The notes under the pieces were generated by a model. The model made no database searches. It saw nothing but the letters and a program-made list of their open reading frames with translations, and was not told the DNA's origin. 38,345 nt of DNA, taken from NCBI GenBank assembly GCA_002709155.1, contig PAQA01000033.1:3715-42059 (forward strand), in the 5' to 3' direction. The translations under genes were made by a program, and so were the position numbers. Positions within the stretch are counted from its first letter, which is position 1; each line of letters begins with the position of its first letter. This DNA comes from Rhodospirillaceae bacterium. Lineage in GTDB: Bacteria; Pseudomonadota; Alphaproteobacteria; Thalassobaculales; Thalassobaculaceae. Of the stretch, positions 19,433 to 30,642 are shown one piece after another.

Positions 19433-20380
19433 TTAATCTCCTAAGCTAGCTATATACTTTTCGCTTTCTAATGCCGACATGCATCCAAGGCCTGCTGCAG
19501 TAACGGCCTGTCGATATACTTTATCGACGCAATCTCCTGCAGCGAAAATTCCAGGCACATCTGTTTTTGTGGTGCCTTGCTTAACGATAATATAGCCGTC
19601 TTCATCCATTTCTATTTTATTTTTAAATGGCTCTGTAGCTGGTGTATGACCGATTGCTATGAAACATCCTTGGGTTGAAATTTCTGAACTCTTTTTTGTT
19701 ATCAGATTTAGGATTCGTACACTTTCGACACCTGCCCCCGGTTTGGAGTCCCCACAAATCTCAGTAACTTCGCTATCCCAAATAATATCAATATTTGCGC
19801 TTTTGAAAACGCGGTCTTGTAGGATTTTTTCAGCGCGCAATGTGTTTCTTCTATGAATTAGAGTTACCTTAGACGCTATATTAGCTAGATATAAGGCCTC
19901 TTCTACCGCCGTATTTCCTCCTCCTACAACTACTACCTCCTGATTTCGGAAGAAAAAACCGTCGCAGGTAGCGCAAGCGGATACTCCCCGACCATTGAAA
20001 ATAGATTCGCTTTCTAAGCCAAGCCAACGCGCCTGGGCACCTGTAGCCACGATTAGTGAGTCAGCTGAATATGTATCACCCGAGTCTCCTTTTAACAAAA
20101 AGGGCCTGTCGGCAATATCGATAGAAGTAATAATATCTTGAACAATCCTTGTTCCAACATGTTTTGCTTGCGCTTCCATTTGTTCCATTAACCAAGGACC
20201 TTGGATCACATCTGCGAAACCTGGATAATTCTCAACATCTGTTGTAATCGTCATTTGTCCTCCTGGTTGAAGTCCCGCAATTAAAAGTGGAGACATATTG
20301 GCGCGCGCTGTATAGATTGCCGCGGTTAATCCTGCAGCCCCTGATCCAATTATTATTACTTTTTCCTTATTGGTTGGCAT
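19433..20380 (-). CDS. trxB: Thioredoxin reductase
   Basis: 'VIIIGSGAAGLTAAIYTARANMSPLLI', redox 'CATCDG', 'GGGNTAVEEALYLANIASKVTLIHRR', 'PGIFAAGDCVD'. Confidence 0.96.
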   Translation of the reverse strand: MPTNKEKVIIIGSGAAGLTAAIYTARANMSPLLIAGLQPGGQMTITTDVENYPGFADVIQGPWLMEQMEAQAKHVGTRIVQDIITSIDIADRPFLLKGDSGDTYSADSLIVATGAQARWLGLESESIFNGRGVSACATCDGFFFRNQEVVVVGGGNTAVEEALYLANIASKVTLIHRRNTLRAEKILQDRVFKSANIDIIWDSEVTEICGDSKPGAGVESVRILNLITKKSSEISTQGCFIAIGHTPATEPFKNKIEMDEDGYIIVKQGTTKTDVPGIFAAGDCVDKVYRQAVTAAGLGCMSALESEKYIASLGD

Positions 20381-20605
20381 GCGTTTAAAATCCCTATATT
20401 GATGATTAGTTATGCTAATTACTTTAATTTACTGAACCAAAGGTTATTAACGAAAAATCGCAAAGTTTCAATTGATAAAACTGACTGCCAACCTCTTCCC
20501 TTTTAGGTGTTGAGTAAAATAGAGTTTGTTTATTATTAAAGGGCTGTTATGGGTTATGTATCGGCGATTTGAGCTGAAGATGCTGGAAGCCCAAGGGAAG
20601 AAAAA

Positions 20606-21382
20606 TTGCTCCAAACTTTTATTGCAACAAATATAGTTACCCTAATTATTCTCTATTTAGTTACTCGGAGAATGTTGAAGCTAAGACGTCAAAAAAATCG
20701 TTCATTTAATCTCCGACAATATCCCATTTCAAAAGTAGATTTGAGTTCTGTGGCGCCTTGTTTTTCCATAAATGAGTATGGAATTACGGCTAACTCGGCG
20801 GTTTCATTTATTGGGGGTGAGGGGATAGTTGCGTCGCTAACAGACAGGGAAACGTGGGTGCTCGCCGGTTTGTCTAAGTCGGCCAAGAAGATATTTGAAT
20901 TTGGAACATGCTCCGGAAAGACAACACATGTGATGGCTCTAAATACCAGTGAAGACGCCGAATTATTTACATTGACAATTCACCCAGACGAAGCTGATAA
21001 ATTATTTTTTGATGCTAAGGATGATAGACGCCACAGGGAAGTAGCAGAGTTAGAGGCTAAGTTTATTAAATTCTATTATGAAGGGCATCCTACGGAGAAA
21101 AAAATCACTCAAATTTTTTCCGATAGCAAAAAATTTGATGAAACTGAATTAACAGGGAAAATCGATCTAATTTTCATTGATGGAGCCCATACAAAGTCTT
21201 ACGTAGAGAATGATACTAAAAAAGCGTTCAGAATGCTGAGCTCCCAAGGTGTCATAGTCTGGCATGATTATAAACCGGATGCCCCCGATGTCTTTAAATA
21301 CCTTAATGAATTGTCTAAGACGATTGAGTTAATGCACATTAAGGACACCGACCTGGTTCTGTATCGAAAGCATCCTGTATGA
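20606..21382 (+). CDS. Class I SAM-dependent methyltransferase with N-terminal membrane anchor
   Basis: Starts at TTG with an upstream AAGGGAAG; N-terminal hydrophobic helix 'FIATNIVTLIILYLVTRRM'; 'IFEFGTCSGKTTHVMALN' and 'IDLIFIDGAHTKSYVENDTKKAFRMLSSQGVIVWHDY'. Confidence 0.82.
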   Translation: MLQTFIATNIVTLIILYLVTRRMLKLRRQKNRSFNLRQYPISKVDLSSVAPCFSINEYGITANSAVSFIGGEGIVASLTDRETWVLAGLSKSAKKIFEFGTCSGKTTHVMALNTSEDAELFTLTIHPDEADKLFFDAKDDRRHREVAELEAKFIKFYYEGHPTEKKITQIFSDSKKFDETELTGKIDLIFIDGAHTKSYVENDTKKAFRMLSSQGVIVWHDYKPDAPDVFKYLNELSKTIELMHIKDTDLVLYRKHPV

Positions 21383-22370
21383 TCCCTTTTTCTTTTAATT
21401 TAGTATTAATTAAATTAGCTACTCGGGCAGTTTCATTCAACGGTTCGTAGTCCCAACTCCGATATTCCCCATTAAAGTACTTTACTACCCCCATCTTTTC
21501 CAGAGAACCAATGAACTTTTCTCGTTTCTCAGAATTTTTTCCTAGTGGAAATATATTAACAGGTTTTCCTGTGGAACATGCTTCGGAAATCATGTTAATG
21601 GAATCAGAAGTAACAATAATTGCATCAGCTATACCAAGAAATCCTGCGTAAGGGTTTCGACTTCCGCCTGTCCATAAAATGATATTGGGGTTTTCCGTAA
21701 GGTGGGTTAGCGCTTTTTTGAGTGGTTCGCTTGTACGATTCGTCGTTGTGATCATCAGACTACACTTATTATCTGCAGAGAATTGGTTTAGTGATAAGAT
21801 CAATTTCTTAATAGTTTCATCATCAACCTTATTATCTTTTGTATCTCCTCCGATATTTACAGCGACCTTCTTTCCAACAAGACTTTTAACTTCTTGCTTG
21901 ATTAATTGGGCTTCCTTATCGAGTATCGATTGTGTTATTCGCGTCAAAGAGCCGTTCGAAAGGATTATATTAGGTGCTCGCGGCCTGTCGTGTTCGGGTA
22001 CTATCAATAAATCAAAATGTTTAGGATTTATCTTGGGGTCTTGGATGTGAATGGTGTAGGTCGTGCCCTTCGACAGTCTTTTTAGAGCGATCGAAGCTCC
22101 GGAATGTCTTCGTCCACAGGTGATTAATATGTCAGGGGCTGATTGAGACGTCACCTGTTTAAAATTTGTTGATAAGGGAATTCCAGGCAATTTTGCCAAG
22201 CGTGGAAAAATTCGGTTTAACCAATATGGTTTTATATGCTTTTTGTCATATTCAAATCCGAGTGCTTCCGCCAGAGCTATGCACTGTACTTCCATACCGA
22301 TAGTTCCATCAGAAAGTATCCAACATGATGGCTGTTCTACTATCACCATAAAATCGTCCAGACCCACCAA
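21339..22370 (-). CDS. Mitochondrial fission ELM1 family protein
   Basis: 'CWILSDGTIGMEVQCIALAEALG', 'PDILITCGRRHSGASIALKR', 'HIQDPKINPKHFDLLIVPEHDRPRAPNIILSNGSLTRI', 'ADAIIVTSDSINMISEACSTGKPVNIFPL'. ATG 22349 is an alternative start. Confidence 0.87.
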   Translation of the reverse strand: MVGLDDFMVIVEQPSCWILSDGTIGMEVQCIALAEALGFEYDKKHIKPYWLNRIFPRLAKLPGIPLSTNFKQVTSQSAPDILITCGRRHSGASIALKRLSKGTTYTIHIQDPKINPKHFDLLIVPEHDRPRAPNIILSNGSLTRITQSILDKEAQLIKQEVKSLVGKKVAVNIGGDTKDNKVDDETIKKLILSLNQFSADNKCSLMITTTNRTSEPLKKALTHLTENPNIILWTGGSRNPYAGFLGIADAIIVTSDSINMISEACSTGKPVNIFPLGKNSEKREKFIGSLEKMGVVKYFNGEYRSWDYEPLNETARVANLINTKLKEKGIIQDAFDTEPGRCP

Positions 22371-22425
22371 AACTTCTTAAAGATGTTATTTTTAAACAAT
22401 AAAACTTTTGCTGATAGAAATACCG

Positions 22426-22440
22426 CGCAAGAATCTTGCG
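22426..22440. repeat. 15-bp near-perfect palindrome upstream of the Lrp/AsnC gene
   Basis: cgcaaga-a-tcttgcg at 22426-22440, in the divergent region between the ELM1 gene and the Lrp/AsnC gene. Confidence 0.5.
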
Positions 22441-22528
22441 TCTGATCTTTTTTTAAGCGTAGTATAGTGAATAAGAGAAAATTATTAAAGCTTTGTTCGG
22501 GACTATATAGACGAGGGGATATATATTT

Positions 22529-23029
22529 ATGCAGCGTGTGAAACTCGATCCGATAGATAGGCGAATTTTACGTGATCTTCAAGAAGACGGTAGAATGACA
22601 AATGTAGAGTTAGCGGAACGCGCTGGAATATCTGCTCCGCCGTGCCTCCGAAGAGTTAAAGCTCTCGAACGAGCCGGCTTCATTCGTGGATACCATGCAG
22701 ATGTTAATTCGGAGAAATTGGGGTTCTCTGTTATAATTTTCGCGTTTGTTGGACTTTCCAGTCAATCTGAAACGGACTTGCTGGCATTCGAGGAGATGAT
22801 AGAAGACTGGGAAGAGGTTAGAGAGTGTCACATGTTATCAGGAGAAACCGACTTTTTATTGAAAATAGTGGCGAGAGATTGGGACGAGTTTCAGAAATTT
22901 TTAACTGGAAAGTTAACGCCAGCGTCCAATGTCTCTAATGTTAAAACTGCTCTCGCTTTCAGAACAAAAAAGCAAAAACCAGGTGTCCCTATTGACGACA
23001 ACGTTATAACTGGAACCACGGACGACTAG
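22529..23029 (+). CDS. Lrp/AsnC family transcriptional regulator
   Basis: 'LDPIDRRILRDLQEDGRMTNVELAERAGISAPPCLRRVKALERAGFIRGYHADVN' HTH and RAM domain. Confidence 0.96.
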   Translation: MQRVKLDPIDRRILRDLQEDGRMTNVELAERAGISAPPCLRRVKALERAGFIRGYHADVNSEKLGFSVIIFAFVGLSSQSETDLLAFEEMIEDWEEVRECHMLSGETDFLLKIVARDWDEFQKFLTGKLTPASNVSNVKTALAFRTKKQKPGVPIDDNVITGTTDD

Positions 23030-23049
23030 GCGTCTCCTCGAACTTCTGG

Positions 23050-23523
23050 TCATGAAACTTCAATGTTAAGTATTTCATAACTTTTAGACCCTCGGGGTGT
23101 ATTAACTTCAGCACTGTCTCCAACCTTCTTGCCGATTAAAGCTTTAGCTATTGGCGACGATGTGGATATCAAGCCCTTAGAAATATCGGCCTCGTACGGC
23201 CCTACAATTGTGTAGGTGTTCTCTTCGTCCGTGTCTTCGTCTGCAAGAATAATGGTGGTTCCGAATGTGACTGTACTTCCATCAATCATTGAGGAATCGA
23301 TTACTTCCGCACGACTGATTACGTCCTCTAACTCGCCGACGCGACCCTCTATAAAACTTTGCCGGTCTCTCGCGGCGTGATATTCCGCATTTTCTGATAA
23401 ATCACCATGTTCTCTTGCCTCCGCTATAGCGCGGATAACATCTGGCCGTTCAACTGATTTGAGTTGCTTTAACTCTTCTTGCAAACGCTCAAGGCCGTCG
23501 CGTTTGATTGGAATCTTTTGCAT
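23050..23523 (-). CDS. greA: Transcription elongation factor GreA
   Basis: 'EELKQLKSVERPDVIRAIAEAREHGDLSENAEYHAARDRQSFIEGRVGELE', 157 aa. Confidence 0.97.
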   Translation of the reverse strand: MQKIPIKRDGLERLQEELKQLKSVERPDVIRAIAEAREHGDLSENAEYHAARDRQSFIEGRVGELEDVISRAEVIDSSMIDGSTVTFGTTIILADEDTDEENTYTIVGPYEADISKGLISTSSPIAKALIGKKVGDSAEVNTPRGSKSYEILNIEVS

Positions 23524-23571
23524 CTTTTCTTATCCAAACTTCCCCATAACCTTGTTACAAAATCAATTCCC

Positions 23572-26500
23572 TTAAAGATAAGACTGCAACGACACAACTT
23601 CAAGAGGCCCCTCTCTAATTGCAGTAATGGCTTGAACTGCCGCTTTGGCACCTTCAACCGTTGTATAGTAGGGGATCCCATGCGTTAACGCAGATCTACG
23701 TAAACTAAAACTATCTTGAATTGCCTGAGCCCCATCCGTAGTATTTATTACCAAATCTATATGCCCAGAAATCATATTGTCAACGACATGTGGCCTTCCT
23801 TCAAGAACCTTTTTAATTCGCTTAACCGGCAAATTAGCGTTTTTTAATGCTTCAGCGGTTCCTGATGTGGCCAACAAAAGAAAGCCTTTTTCATGTAGTA
23901 TCCGCGCGGGCTCTAATATTGAATCTTTGTGATCATCACGGACAGATATGAAAACACTGCCGGCTTGTGGTAACAGCGTGCCCGCTGCTATCTGGCTCTT
24001 GGCGAAAGCAGATGAGAAATTGATATCTATTCCCATTACTTCTCCCGTCGATTTCATCTCTGGCCCCAAAATACTATCAACGCCGGGAAATCGGGCAAAT
24101 GGGAAAACAGCTTCTTTTACGGCTACATGTGTGGGACGGGTTTCCTTGAGATTAAAAGAAGCTAGTGGCTCTCCAGCCATGACCAGGGCAGCTATTTTAG
24201 CAATCGGCACTCCAGTAGCTTTTGCAACAAAAGGGACAGTTCGACTAGCTCTAGGATTAACCTCTAGAAGGAAAACTTCGCTATCTTTCACTGCAAATTG
24301 AATATTCATTAACCCACAGACTTTTAATCCTTTAGCCAGCTGTCTCGTCTGTTCCTTAATTTTATCTATGATTGGTTCTGGCAAAGATTGTGGTGGTAGA
24401 GAGCAAGCGCTATCTCCCGAGTGAATACCCGCTTCCTCAATATGTTCCATTACGCCTGCGATATAGGTTGTTGTGCCATCCGCTAAACAATCAACATCAA
24501 TTTCTATTGCACTTGACAGAAATCGATCTATTAAAATTGGATTTTCACCTGATGCAGTTATTGCATTTTGCATATACCGCTTTAAAGAAATTGTATCATG
24601 AACTATTTCCATAGCTCTTCCACCAAGAACATAAGATGGCCTAATGACGATGGGGAATCCAATTTTATTTGCAGCATCCTCGGCCTCATCGAGTGTAGAT
24701 ACGATCTCATTGGCGGGTTGTTTTAATTTTAATTCATCTAATAACGCTTTAAACCGTTCTCGATCTTCTGCTAAATCGATTGAGTTAGTGGGCGTGCCTA
24801 AAATAGGAATATTTGCTGCTTCAAGGGCATGACAAAGTTTAAGAGGAGTTTGACCCCCAAGTTGAACGATGACCCCCTTCACCGACCCTTTTTTTTGCTC
24901 TGTTCGTATCAACTCAATGACATTCTCAGCTGTTAACGGTTCAAAGTATAATCGATCCGAAGTATCATAATCGGTTGATACGGTCTCAGGATTGCAATTG
25001 ACCATTATAGTTTCATAACCCGCTTCCGTTAGGGAATACGCAGCATGAACACAACAATAATCGAACTCTATACCTTGCCCAATTCGATTTGGCCCGCCGC
25101 CAAGAATTATTATTTTTTCACTATTTGTAGGCTCGGATTCACATTCTGTTAAGTTATGTCCATCCCCTTCGTAGGTCGAGTACATATATGGTGTTTTGGC
25201 TTCGAATTCAGCGGCACAGGTATCTATGCGCTTAAAAACGGGATGAATAGTGAGTTGTTCCCGGCGTTTAGTTACCTCAGACTCTTTTATATTAAGCAGT
25301 TTTGCTATGCGAGCATCGGAGAATCCATCCTGCTTCAACTTAAATAGACTTGGTCTATCATTGGGTAGGCCATTGATCTTTAGTGCAGACTCTTTTTTCA
25401 CAATAGATTCGATGTGCCGAAGAAACCATTTGTCTATAGAACAGGCATTATAGATGTCGTCGATAGAAAGACCGGACCTAAAAGCTTGTGCCACCCGTAG
25501 GAGTCGATCGGGTACTGGCTCTGAAAGGGCCGCAATAATAGCACTTTTATCTACAGCGCCTGCGATATTAGTTCCTAGCAGTTCTATATCATCGAGGCCG
25601 CTTAGGCCGGTTTCCATTGAATTGATAGCTTTTTGAAGGGATTCAGAAAAATTGCGACCGATTGCCATAGCTTCTCCAACGGACTTCATGGAGGTGCTCA
25701 ACGTGGCTTCTGCTCCAGCAAATTTTTCAAATGTAAACCGTGGAATTTTAGTGACAACATAATCTATGGTTGGTTCAAAACTCGCTGGTGTTGCACCAGT
25801 GACATCATTATCTAACTCATCAAGCGTGAAACCAACAGCTAATTTAGCTGCTATTTTAGCAATTGGAAATCCCGTAGCTTTAGATGCAAGTGCTGATGAT
25901 CTGGAAACTCGTGGATTCATTTCAATCACAACAAGTCTTCCGTTTTCAGGATTAACAGCGAATTGAACGTTAGAGCCACCTGTATCTACACCTATCTCCC
26001 TCAGCACCTCTATTGAGGCGTTGCGCATCCTTTGGTATTCTTTATCAGTAAGTGTAAGCGCCGGGGCAACTGTTATAGAGTCGCCTGTGTGTATGCCCAT
26101 AGGATCTACATTTTCTATAGAACAAATGATAATGCAGTTGTCCGCGCAGTCACGGACAACTTCCATTTCAAACTCTTTCCAGCCTAGAACAGATTCCTCG
26201 ATTAAAACTGTACTAACCGGTGATAGTCGGAGCCCTGTTCTTAAAATCTCATCAAATTCATCCAAGTTATACGCGATGCCGCCGCCGGTACCTGCTAGGG
26301 TAAAGGAGGGTCGTAGTATTGCTGGCAAGCCGACCTCCGCTAATGCTCTTCGGCCATCTTCCTCTTTTTCTACAAGACGAGAGCGCGGTGATTCGAGGCC
26401 AATCTTGTCCATCGCGTCTCTAAAAAGGAGCCTATCTTCTGCTTTTTCTATGGCTTCAAGATTAGCGCCAATTAGCTCCACATTAAGTCGTTCCAGCGTG

Positions 26501-26817
26501 CCATCCTTAGCAAGAGTTAAGGCTGTATTGAGAGCAGTCTGACCACCCATAGTTGGAAGTAAAGCATCGGGCTTTTCTTTTTCAATGATCCGAGCAACCG
26601 TATCGCTTGTTATTGGTTCGACATAAGTTGCATCAGCAAGGCCCGGATCTGTCATAATTGTCGCTGGGTTGGAATTCACCAATATGATTCGGTAGCCTTC
26701 CTCTTTCAGTGCCTTGCAGGCTTGGGTTCCGGAATAGTCAAATTCACATGCTTGACCTATTACGATTGGCCCCGCTCCTATAATCAAAATACTAGATATA
26801 TCGGTGCGCTTAGGCAT
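23572..26817 (-). CDS. carB: Carbamoyl-phosphate synthase large subunit
   Basis: 1081 aa, two ATP-grasp halves ('[28 protein letters not shown]'; '[28 protein letters not shown]') and a C-terminal MGS-like domain. Confidence 0.98.
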   Translation of the reverse strand: MPKRTDISSILIIGAGPIVIGQACEFDYSGTQACKALKEEGYRIILVNSNPATIMTDPGLADATYVEPITSDTVARIIEKEKPDALLPTMGGQTALNTALTLAKDGTLERLNVELIGANLEAIEKAEDRLLFRDAMDKIGLESPRSRLVEKEEDGRRALAEVGLPAILRPSFTLAGTGGGIAYNLDEFDEILRTGLRLSPVSTVLIEESVLGWKEFEMEVVRDCADNCIIICSIENVDPMGIHTGDSITVAPALTLTDKEYQRMRNASIEVLREIGVDTGGSNVQFAVNPENGRLVVIEMNPRVSRSSALASKATGFPIAKIAAKLAVGFTLDELDNDVTGATPASFEPTIDYVVTKIPRFTFEKFAGAEATLSTSMKSVGEAMAIGRNFSESLQKAINSMETGLSGLDDIELLGTNIAGAVDKSAIIAALSEPVPDRLLRVAQAFRSGLSIDDIYNACSIDKWFLRHIESIVKKESALKINGLPNDRPSLFKLKQDGFSDARIAKLLNIKESEVTKRREQLTIHPVFKRIDTCAAEFEAKTPYMYSTYEGDGHNLTECESEPTNSEKIIILGGGPNRIGQGIEFDYCCVHAAYSLTEAGYETIMVNCNPETVSTDYDTSDRLYFEPLTAENVIELIRTEQKKGSVKGVIVQLGGQTPLKLCHALEAANIPILGTPTNSIDLAEDRERFKALLDELKLKQPANEIVSTLDEAEDAANKIGFPIVIRPSYVLGGRAMEIVHDTISLKRYMQNAITASGENPILIDRFLSSAIEIDVDCLADGTTTYIAGVMEHIEEAGIHSGDSACSLPPQSLPEPIIDKIKEQTRQLAKGLKVCGLMNIQFAVKDSEVFLLEVNPRASRTVPFVAKATGVPIAKIAALVMAGEPLASFNLKETRPTHVAVKEAVFPFARFPGVDSILGPEMKSTGEVMGIDINFSSAFAKSQIAAGTLLPQAGSVFISVRDDHKDSILEPARILHEKGFLLLATSGTAEALKNANLPVKRIKKVLEGRPHVVDNMISGHIDLVINTTDGAQAIQDSFSLRRSALTHGIPYYTTVEGAKAAVQAITAIREGPLEVVSLQSYL

Positions 26818-28051
26818 GGTTAGATATCATGCCCTCCTGGACTAAAGTTATAAATTTTGTGAAAAGATAATCACTTTCAGTTGGTCCCGGTGATGCCTCC
26901 GGATGATATTGTACAGAGAAAATTGCCTTGTCTTTATATTTTAGACCTTCAATTGAATTATCGAATAATGATCTATGGGTAATTTCCACATTTTCAGGCA
27001 AACTTTTTTCTGAAAGTACGAACCCATGATTCTGACTTGTAATCTCAATTTTTCCCGTCAATAAGTCTTTTACTGGATGGTTAGCTCCACGGTGTCCAAC
27101 TTTCATTTTTTCGGTTCTTGCCCCCAATGCTAAGCCAAGGAGCTGGTGTCCAAGGCAAATACCGAATATTGGTGTGTTACTATCTATCAAGGTCTTTATT
27201 ATTGGGACAGCATACCCCCCTGTTGCGGCGGGATCTCCCGGACCATTTGATAAAAAAATACCATCCGGGTCTAGAGCCAATATAGTTTTGGCTGGAGTTG
27301 TTGCCGGCACAACAGTTACCCTACAACCAATTTTCACTAAATTTCGTAGTATGTTTTTTTTCACACCATAGTCTATCGCAACAATATGAAAGGTTGTAGG
27401 GGAAACTGTTTGAAAGGCTTCGGAGCTATCATCATTTCCAAATTTCCATGTCCCTTCAGCCCAAGAATAAATATCATTACAGGTGACAGCGCTTGCCAGA
27501 TCTTTTCCTTCCAAGCCCTCGTAATTTTTTGCCTGTTCAACTAATTTCGCAATATTGAAAACCTTATTTTTAGAGTGGCATATCACGCCATTTAGAGCCC
27601 CAAAAGTACGTATCTTTTTTGTTAGCTCTCTTGTGTCTATTCCATAAATACCTATCAATCCAAGCGCATTTAACCATTCTCTGAAATGACTAGATGCCCT
27701 GTAGTTTGATGGATCAGTTACATCTGCCCTAACAACAATACCCTTTGCAAATGATCGCGAATGCTCCAGGTCATTATCATTGACGCCGATATTCCCTATA
27801 TGAGGAAACGTAAAGGTGATAATTTGATCAGCGTAAGACGGATCTGTAATAATCTCTTGATAACCAGTCATCGATGTATTGAAACATATTTCGCCGGAGG
27901 TACAACCTTCTGCCCCAAGCCCGTCACCCCAATACACTGATCCATCGGCAAGCACTAAGGCACCTGTCGCGGAATGAGGTTGCTCATTCACATTCAGCAA
28001 GTGAGCTTCGGTCGCGGTAGCGATCGCCATTAGCAATTTTTCCTTGGACAA
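26810..28051 (-). CDS. carA: Carbamoyl-phosphate synthase small subunit
   Basis: Class I amidotransferase '[17 protein letters not shown]', '[11 protein letters not shown]'; overlaps carB by 8 bp. ATG 28027 is an alternative start. Confidence 0.97.
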   Translation of the reverse strand: MSKEKLLMAIATATEAHLLNVNEQPHSATGALVLADGSVYWGDGLGAEGCTSGEICFNTSMTGYQEIITDPSYADQIITFTFPHIGNIGVNDNDLEHSRSFAKGIVVRADVTDPSNYRASSHFREWLNALGLIGIYGIDTRELTKKIRTFGALNGVICHSKNKVFNIAKLVEQAKNYEGLEGKDLASAVTCNDIYSWAEGTWKFGNDDSSEAFQTVSPTTFHIVAIDYGVKKNILRNLVKIGCRVTVVPATTPAKTILALDPDGIFLSNGPGDPAATGGYAVPIIKTLIDSNTPIFGICLGHQLLGLALGARTEKMKVGHRGANHPVKDLLTGKIEITSQNHGFVLSEKSLPENVEITHRSLFDNSIEGLKYKDKAIFSVQYHPEASPGPTESDYLFTKFITLVQEGMISNHA

Positions 28052-28212
28052 AATTCGCGATTTTGGATACGCGATGTAATCATTTTGGTCAACCTTTATG
28101 TTGTCATTTCCGCTATATTTTTGACTTCCATTAACAAAAAGCTTGCGTTTTTCTGCGATTAACTGATTACTAGCGGTTACTTGTTAAAACGTTCGTTGAG
28201 AGAGGGGCAGTT

Positions 28213-28671
28213 GTGTTGCGCGACAATTTAAATGACGCTCTCAAAGTTGCTTTGAAAACTAAGGACAAGGCGTCTTTAGGAACGATTCGTTTGATCTTAG
28301 CCTCAATAAAGGATCACGATATATCGGTTCGGGTAGATGGTAATTCGGAGGGCGTCTCTGACGCTCAGATATTATCATTGCTCCAAACGATGGTGAAGCA
28401 AAGAAACGAATCAATAAGATTGTATGAAGATGGCGGTCGGCATGATCTTGCTGATCAAGAAAAAAATGAAATAACAGTAATCCAAAGGTTTATGCCTAAA
28501 CAACTGGGCGATGAGGAAGTCGTATCAGCCATAAAAGATGCTATTCAAAAAATTGACGCGAAAAGTCTTAAAGATATGGGGAAGGCGATGGGTTATTTGA
28601 AGGAGCGATATCCCGGCCAGATAGATTTTTCAAAAGCTAGTATTGTCGTGCGGAATATTTTAGAAAATTGA
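28213..28671 (+). CDS. GatB/YqeY domain-containing protein
   Basis: 'LRDNLNDALKVALKTKDKASLGTIRLILASIKDHDI...ILSLLQTMVKQRNESIRLYEDGGRHDLADQEKNEI...FMPKQL'; GTG start. Confidence 0.95.
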   Translation: MLRDNLNDALKVALKTKDKASLGTIRLILASIKDHDISVRVDGNSEGVSDAQILSLLQTMVKQRNESIRLYEDGGRHDLADQEKNEITVIQRFMPKQLGDEEVVSAIKDAIQKIDAKSLKDMGKAMGYLKERYPGQIDFSKASIVVRNILEN

Positions 28672-28691
28672 TAAAAATATTAAAAAATGGC

Positions 28692-30059
28692 TTAGATAAT
28701 TTCAAAATAACGGTTCAGTTGCCAGTCTGTTACTTGTCTTCGATATTCCGCAATCTCCCACTCTCGTGTCGCTGAATAATGGTCTACAAAATCGCTTCCT
28801 AAGTAGAAACGTGCGGGGCTCGATTTCTTTAAAGTTGTGACAGAATCCTGAAGTGTTTGAGGTAGATCCTCGAGGCCGTTAGTTTCATTCTGATAACTAT
28901 TCCCATGCAAAGGTGGGCCCGGTTCAACGTTATTCTCAATTCCCCATAGACCAGAGGCTAATGCGGCTGCCATGCTTAGATATGGATTGCTGTCTGCTGA
29001 TCCAAGCCTGTATTCCACTCGTTGGCTGCTCGGTGACCCTGAAATGACCCGTAGAGAGCATGTTCTGTTATCAATGCCCCAGCTATTGTTTGTTGGAGCC
29101 CATAAACCAGGCACAAGTCGTGTGTATGAATTAATTGTAGGAGCGACTAAAGCCATAAAATCCGGTAATAGCCTCTGTTGCCCGCCAATAAACCATCTCA
29201 TGGTGTCACTGATGCCATTCTGTTTCTGGGAGTCATGAAACATAGATTCCCCTTTGCTGTCAGTAAGTGAAATATGAATATGCCCCGATTGCCCTGGATG
29301 GTCCATTGACCATTTAGCCATGAATGTCGCCATGAGATTATTTTTTTGCGCTAAGACCTTTGTAAAGGTTTTGAATAAAACGGCTTTATCTGCGGCAGCT
29401 AAGATTTCATCTACTTTTAGCGCTGCCTCTATAACTCCCGGACCAGTTTCTGTGTGGTATCCTTCAATTGGAAACCCCATATTCTCGCTCATTTCCAACA
29501 AGTCATTATGAAAGTCAGAATTCACTGTGTTTCTTATCACAGAGTAACCAAAATTCCCGGGCGTATATGGGGTTAAATTATGGAATTTTTTTTCCCGAAC
29601 AGTTTCTGGGGTTTCGTCAAACAAAAAAAATTCATACTCCGCGGCTGCTAGAGCGAAGCAACCCATGGATTTAGCTTTTGAAATTACTTTTTTAAGAATA
29701 TTTCTGGGGCAGATAGTTTGGGCTGCACCAATAAATTCGGCAAGAAAAAAAAGTGTCCCATTTTCCCACAGTATCGAACGACATGTTTGCGGGATTGGTT
29801 TTACTAGCGCGTCTGGAAATCCTGTGTGCCAGCCAGTATGTCCACTATTGTTATAAAGTTGATCATTACAATCCCACCCCAAAATGACATCGCAAAAACC
29901 AAATCCATTTTCCATCGCATCGGTAAGTTTTTCTTTTGAGATATATTTTCCGCGAAGGATACCATCGATGTCTGTGACCGCAACTTTTGCATGAGACAGG
30001 TTTTGTTCACTGATTAGTTTTTTTGCTTCTGCTAATGTTTTGACATTTGGTTGTTGCAT
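28692..30059 (-). CDS. Glutamine synthetase family protein (PuuA/GlnT-like)
   Basis: 'AAAEYEFFLFDETPETV', 'HTETGPGVIEAAL', 'GQSGHIHISLTD', 'NSYTRLVPGLWAPTNNSWGIDNRTCSLRVI', 'RVEYRLGSADSNPYLSMAAALA'. Confidence 0.94.
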   Translation of the reverse strand: MQQPNVKTLAEAKKLISEQNLSHAKVAVTDIDGILRGKYISKEKLTDAMENGFGFCDVILGWDCNDQLYNNSGHTGWHTGFPDALVKPIPQTCRSILWENGTLFFLAEFIGAAQTICPRNILKKVISKAKSMGCFALAAAEYEFFLFDETPETVREKKFHNLTPYTPGNFGYSVIRNTVNSDFHNDLLEMSENMGFPIEGYHTETGPGVIEAALKVDEILAAADKAVLFKTFTKVLAQKNNLMATFMAKWSMDHPGQSGHIHISLTDSKGESMFHDSQKQNGISDTMRWFIGGQQRLLPDFMALVAPTINSYTRLVPGLWAPTNNSWGIDNRTCSLRVISGSPSSQRVEYRLGSADSNPYLSMAAALASGLWGIENNVEPGPPLHGNSYQNETNGLEDLPQTLQDSVTTLKKSSPARFYLGSDFVDHYSATREWEIAEYRRQVTDWQLNRYFEII

Positions 30060-30167
30060 TACCGAGCTTCTTTATTACATTCCTCGAATAGACTAATAAC
30101 AATATATGTTGTTTCTTTATCACTTAAAACTAATATATTCGCCCTATAAGTCGACGGATTTGGAAAA

Positions 30168-30623
30168 ATGCTACAGCCTCAACTAAGTGGACCATGGTCA
30201 ATATCTCAAATTGAATCCTATCTTAATGCGAAGGCTGTGCCTCTTAAACTCTCAGTCATATCTTCTGGTGGATGGCCAATTATTGTGTCTTTGTGGTTTG
30301 TTTTTGATGAAAATAGAATAATCTGCGCCAGTCGTAAGAATTCAAAAATAATCACATTTTTAAAAAGTAACCCGAGATGTGCTTTTGAAGTATCTGGCGA
30401 GTCTCCACCTTATTCTGGTGTTCGCGGGCAGGGAATTGCTAAACTTACAGAAAAGGATCGTGATGGAATCCTTGAAAGGTTGCATGACCGTTTTTTGGGA
30501 AAGCAAGATACTCCATTTAAGCAATGGTTGTTAAGAAATTCTGAAAATGAAACTATCATATCTATAGAGCCCAAACGACTAATGACTTGGGATTATAGTG
30601 CGCGGATGACGAAGAGTGGTTAA
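30168..30623 (+). CDS. Pyridoxamine 5'-phosphate oxidase family protein
   Basis: 151 aa split-barrel pattern 'GGWPIIVSLWFVFDENRIICASRKNSKIITFLKSNPRCAFEVSGESPPYSGVRGQGIAKL'. Confidence 0.82.
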   Translation: MLQPQLSGPWSISQIESYLNAKAVPLKLSVISSGGWPIIVSLWFVFDENRIICASRKNSKIITFLKSNPRCAFEVSGESPPYSGVRGQGIAKLTEKDRDGILERLHDRFLGKQDTPFKQWLLRNSENETIISIEPKRLMTWDYSARMTKSG

Positions 30624-30642
30624 CTGAACCCCATGTATCGTA

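Noticed and set aside
26021-26542. 173-aa plus-strand ORF antisense to carB
   Set aside because: Contained in the strong carB frame; low-complexity Ser-rich translation typical of antisense artefacts.
28049-28065. caaaat-tcgcg-attttg inverted repeat at the carA 5' end as an attenuator
   Set aside because: Only a 6-bp AT-rich stem, overlapping an uncertain start codon; no T-tract or leader peptide that I could support.
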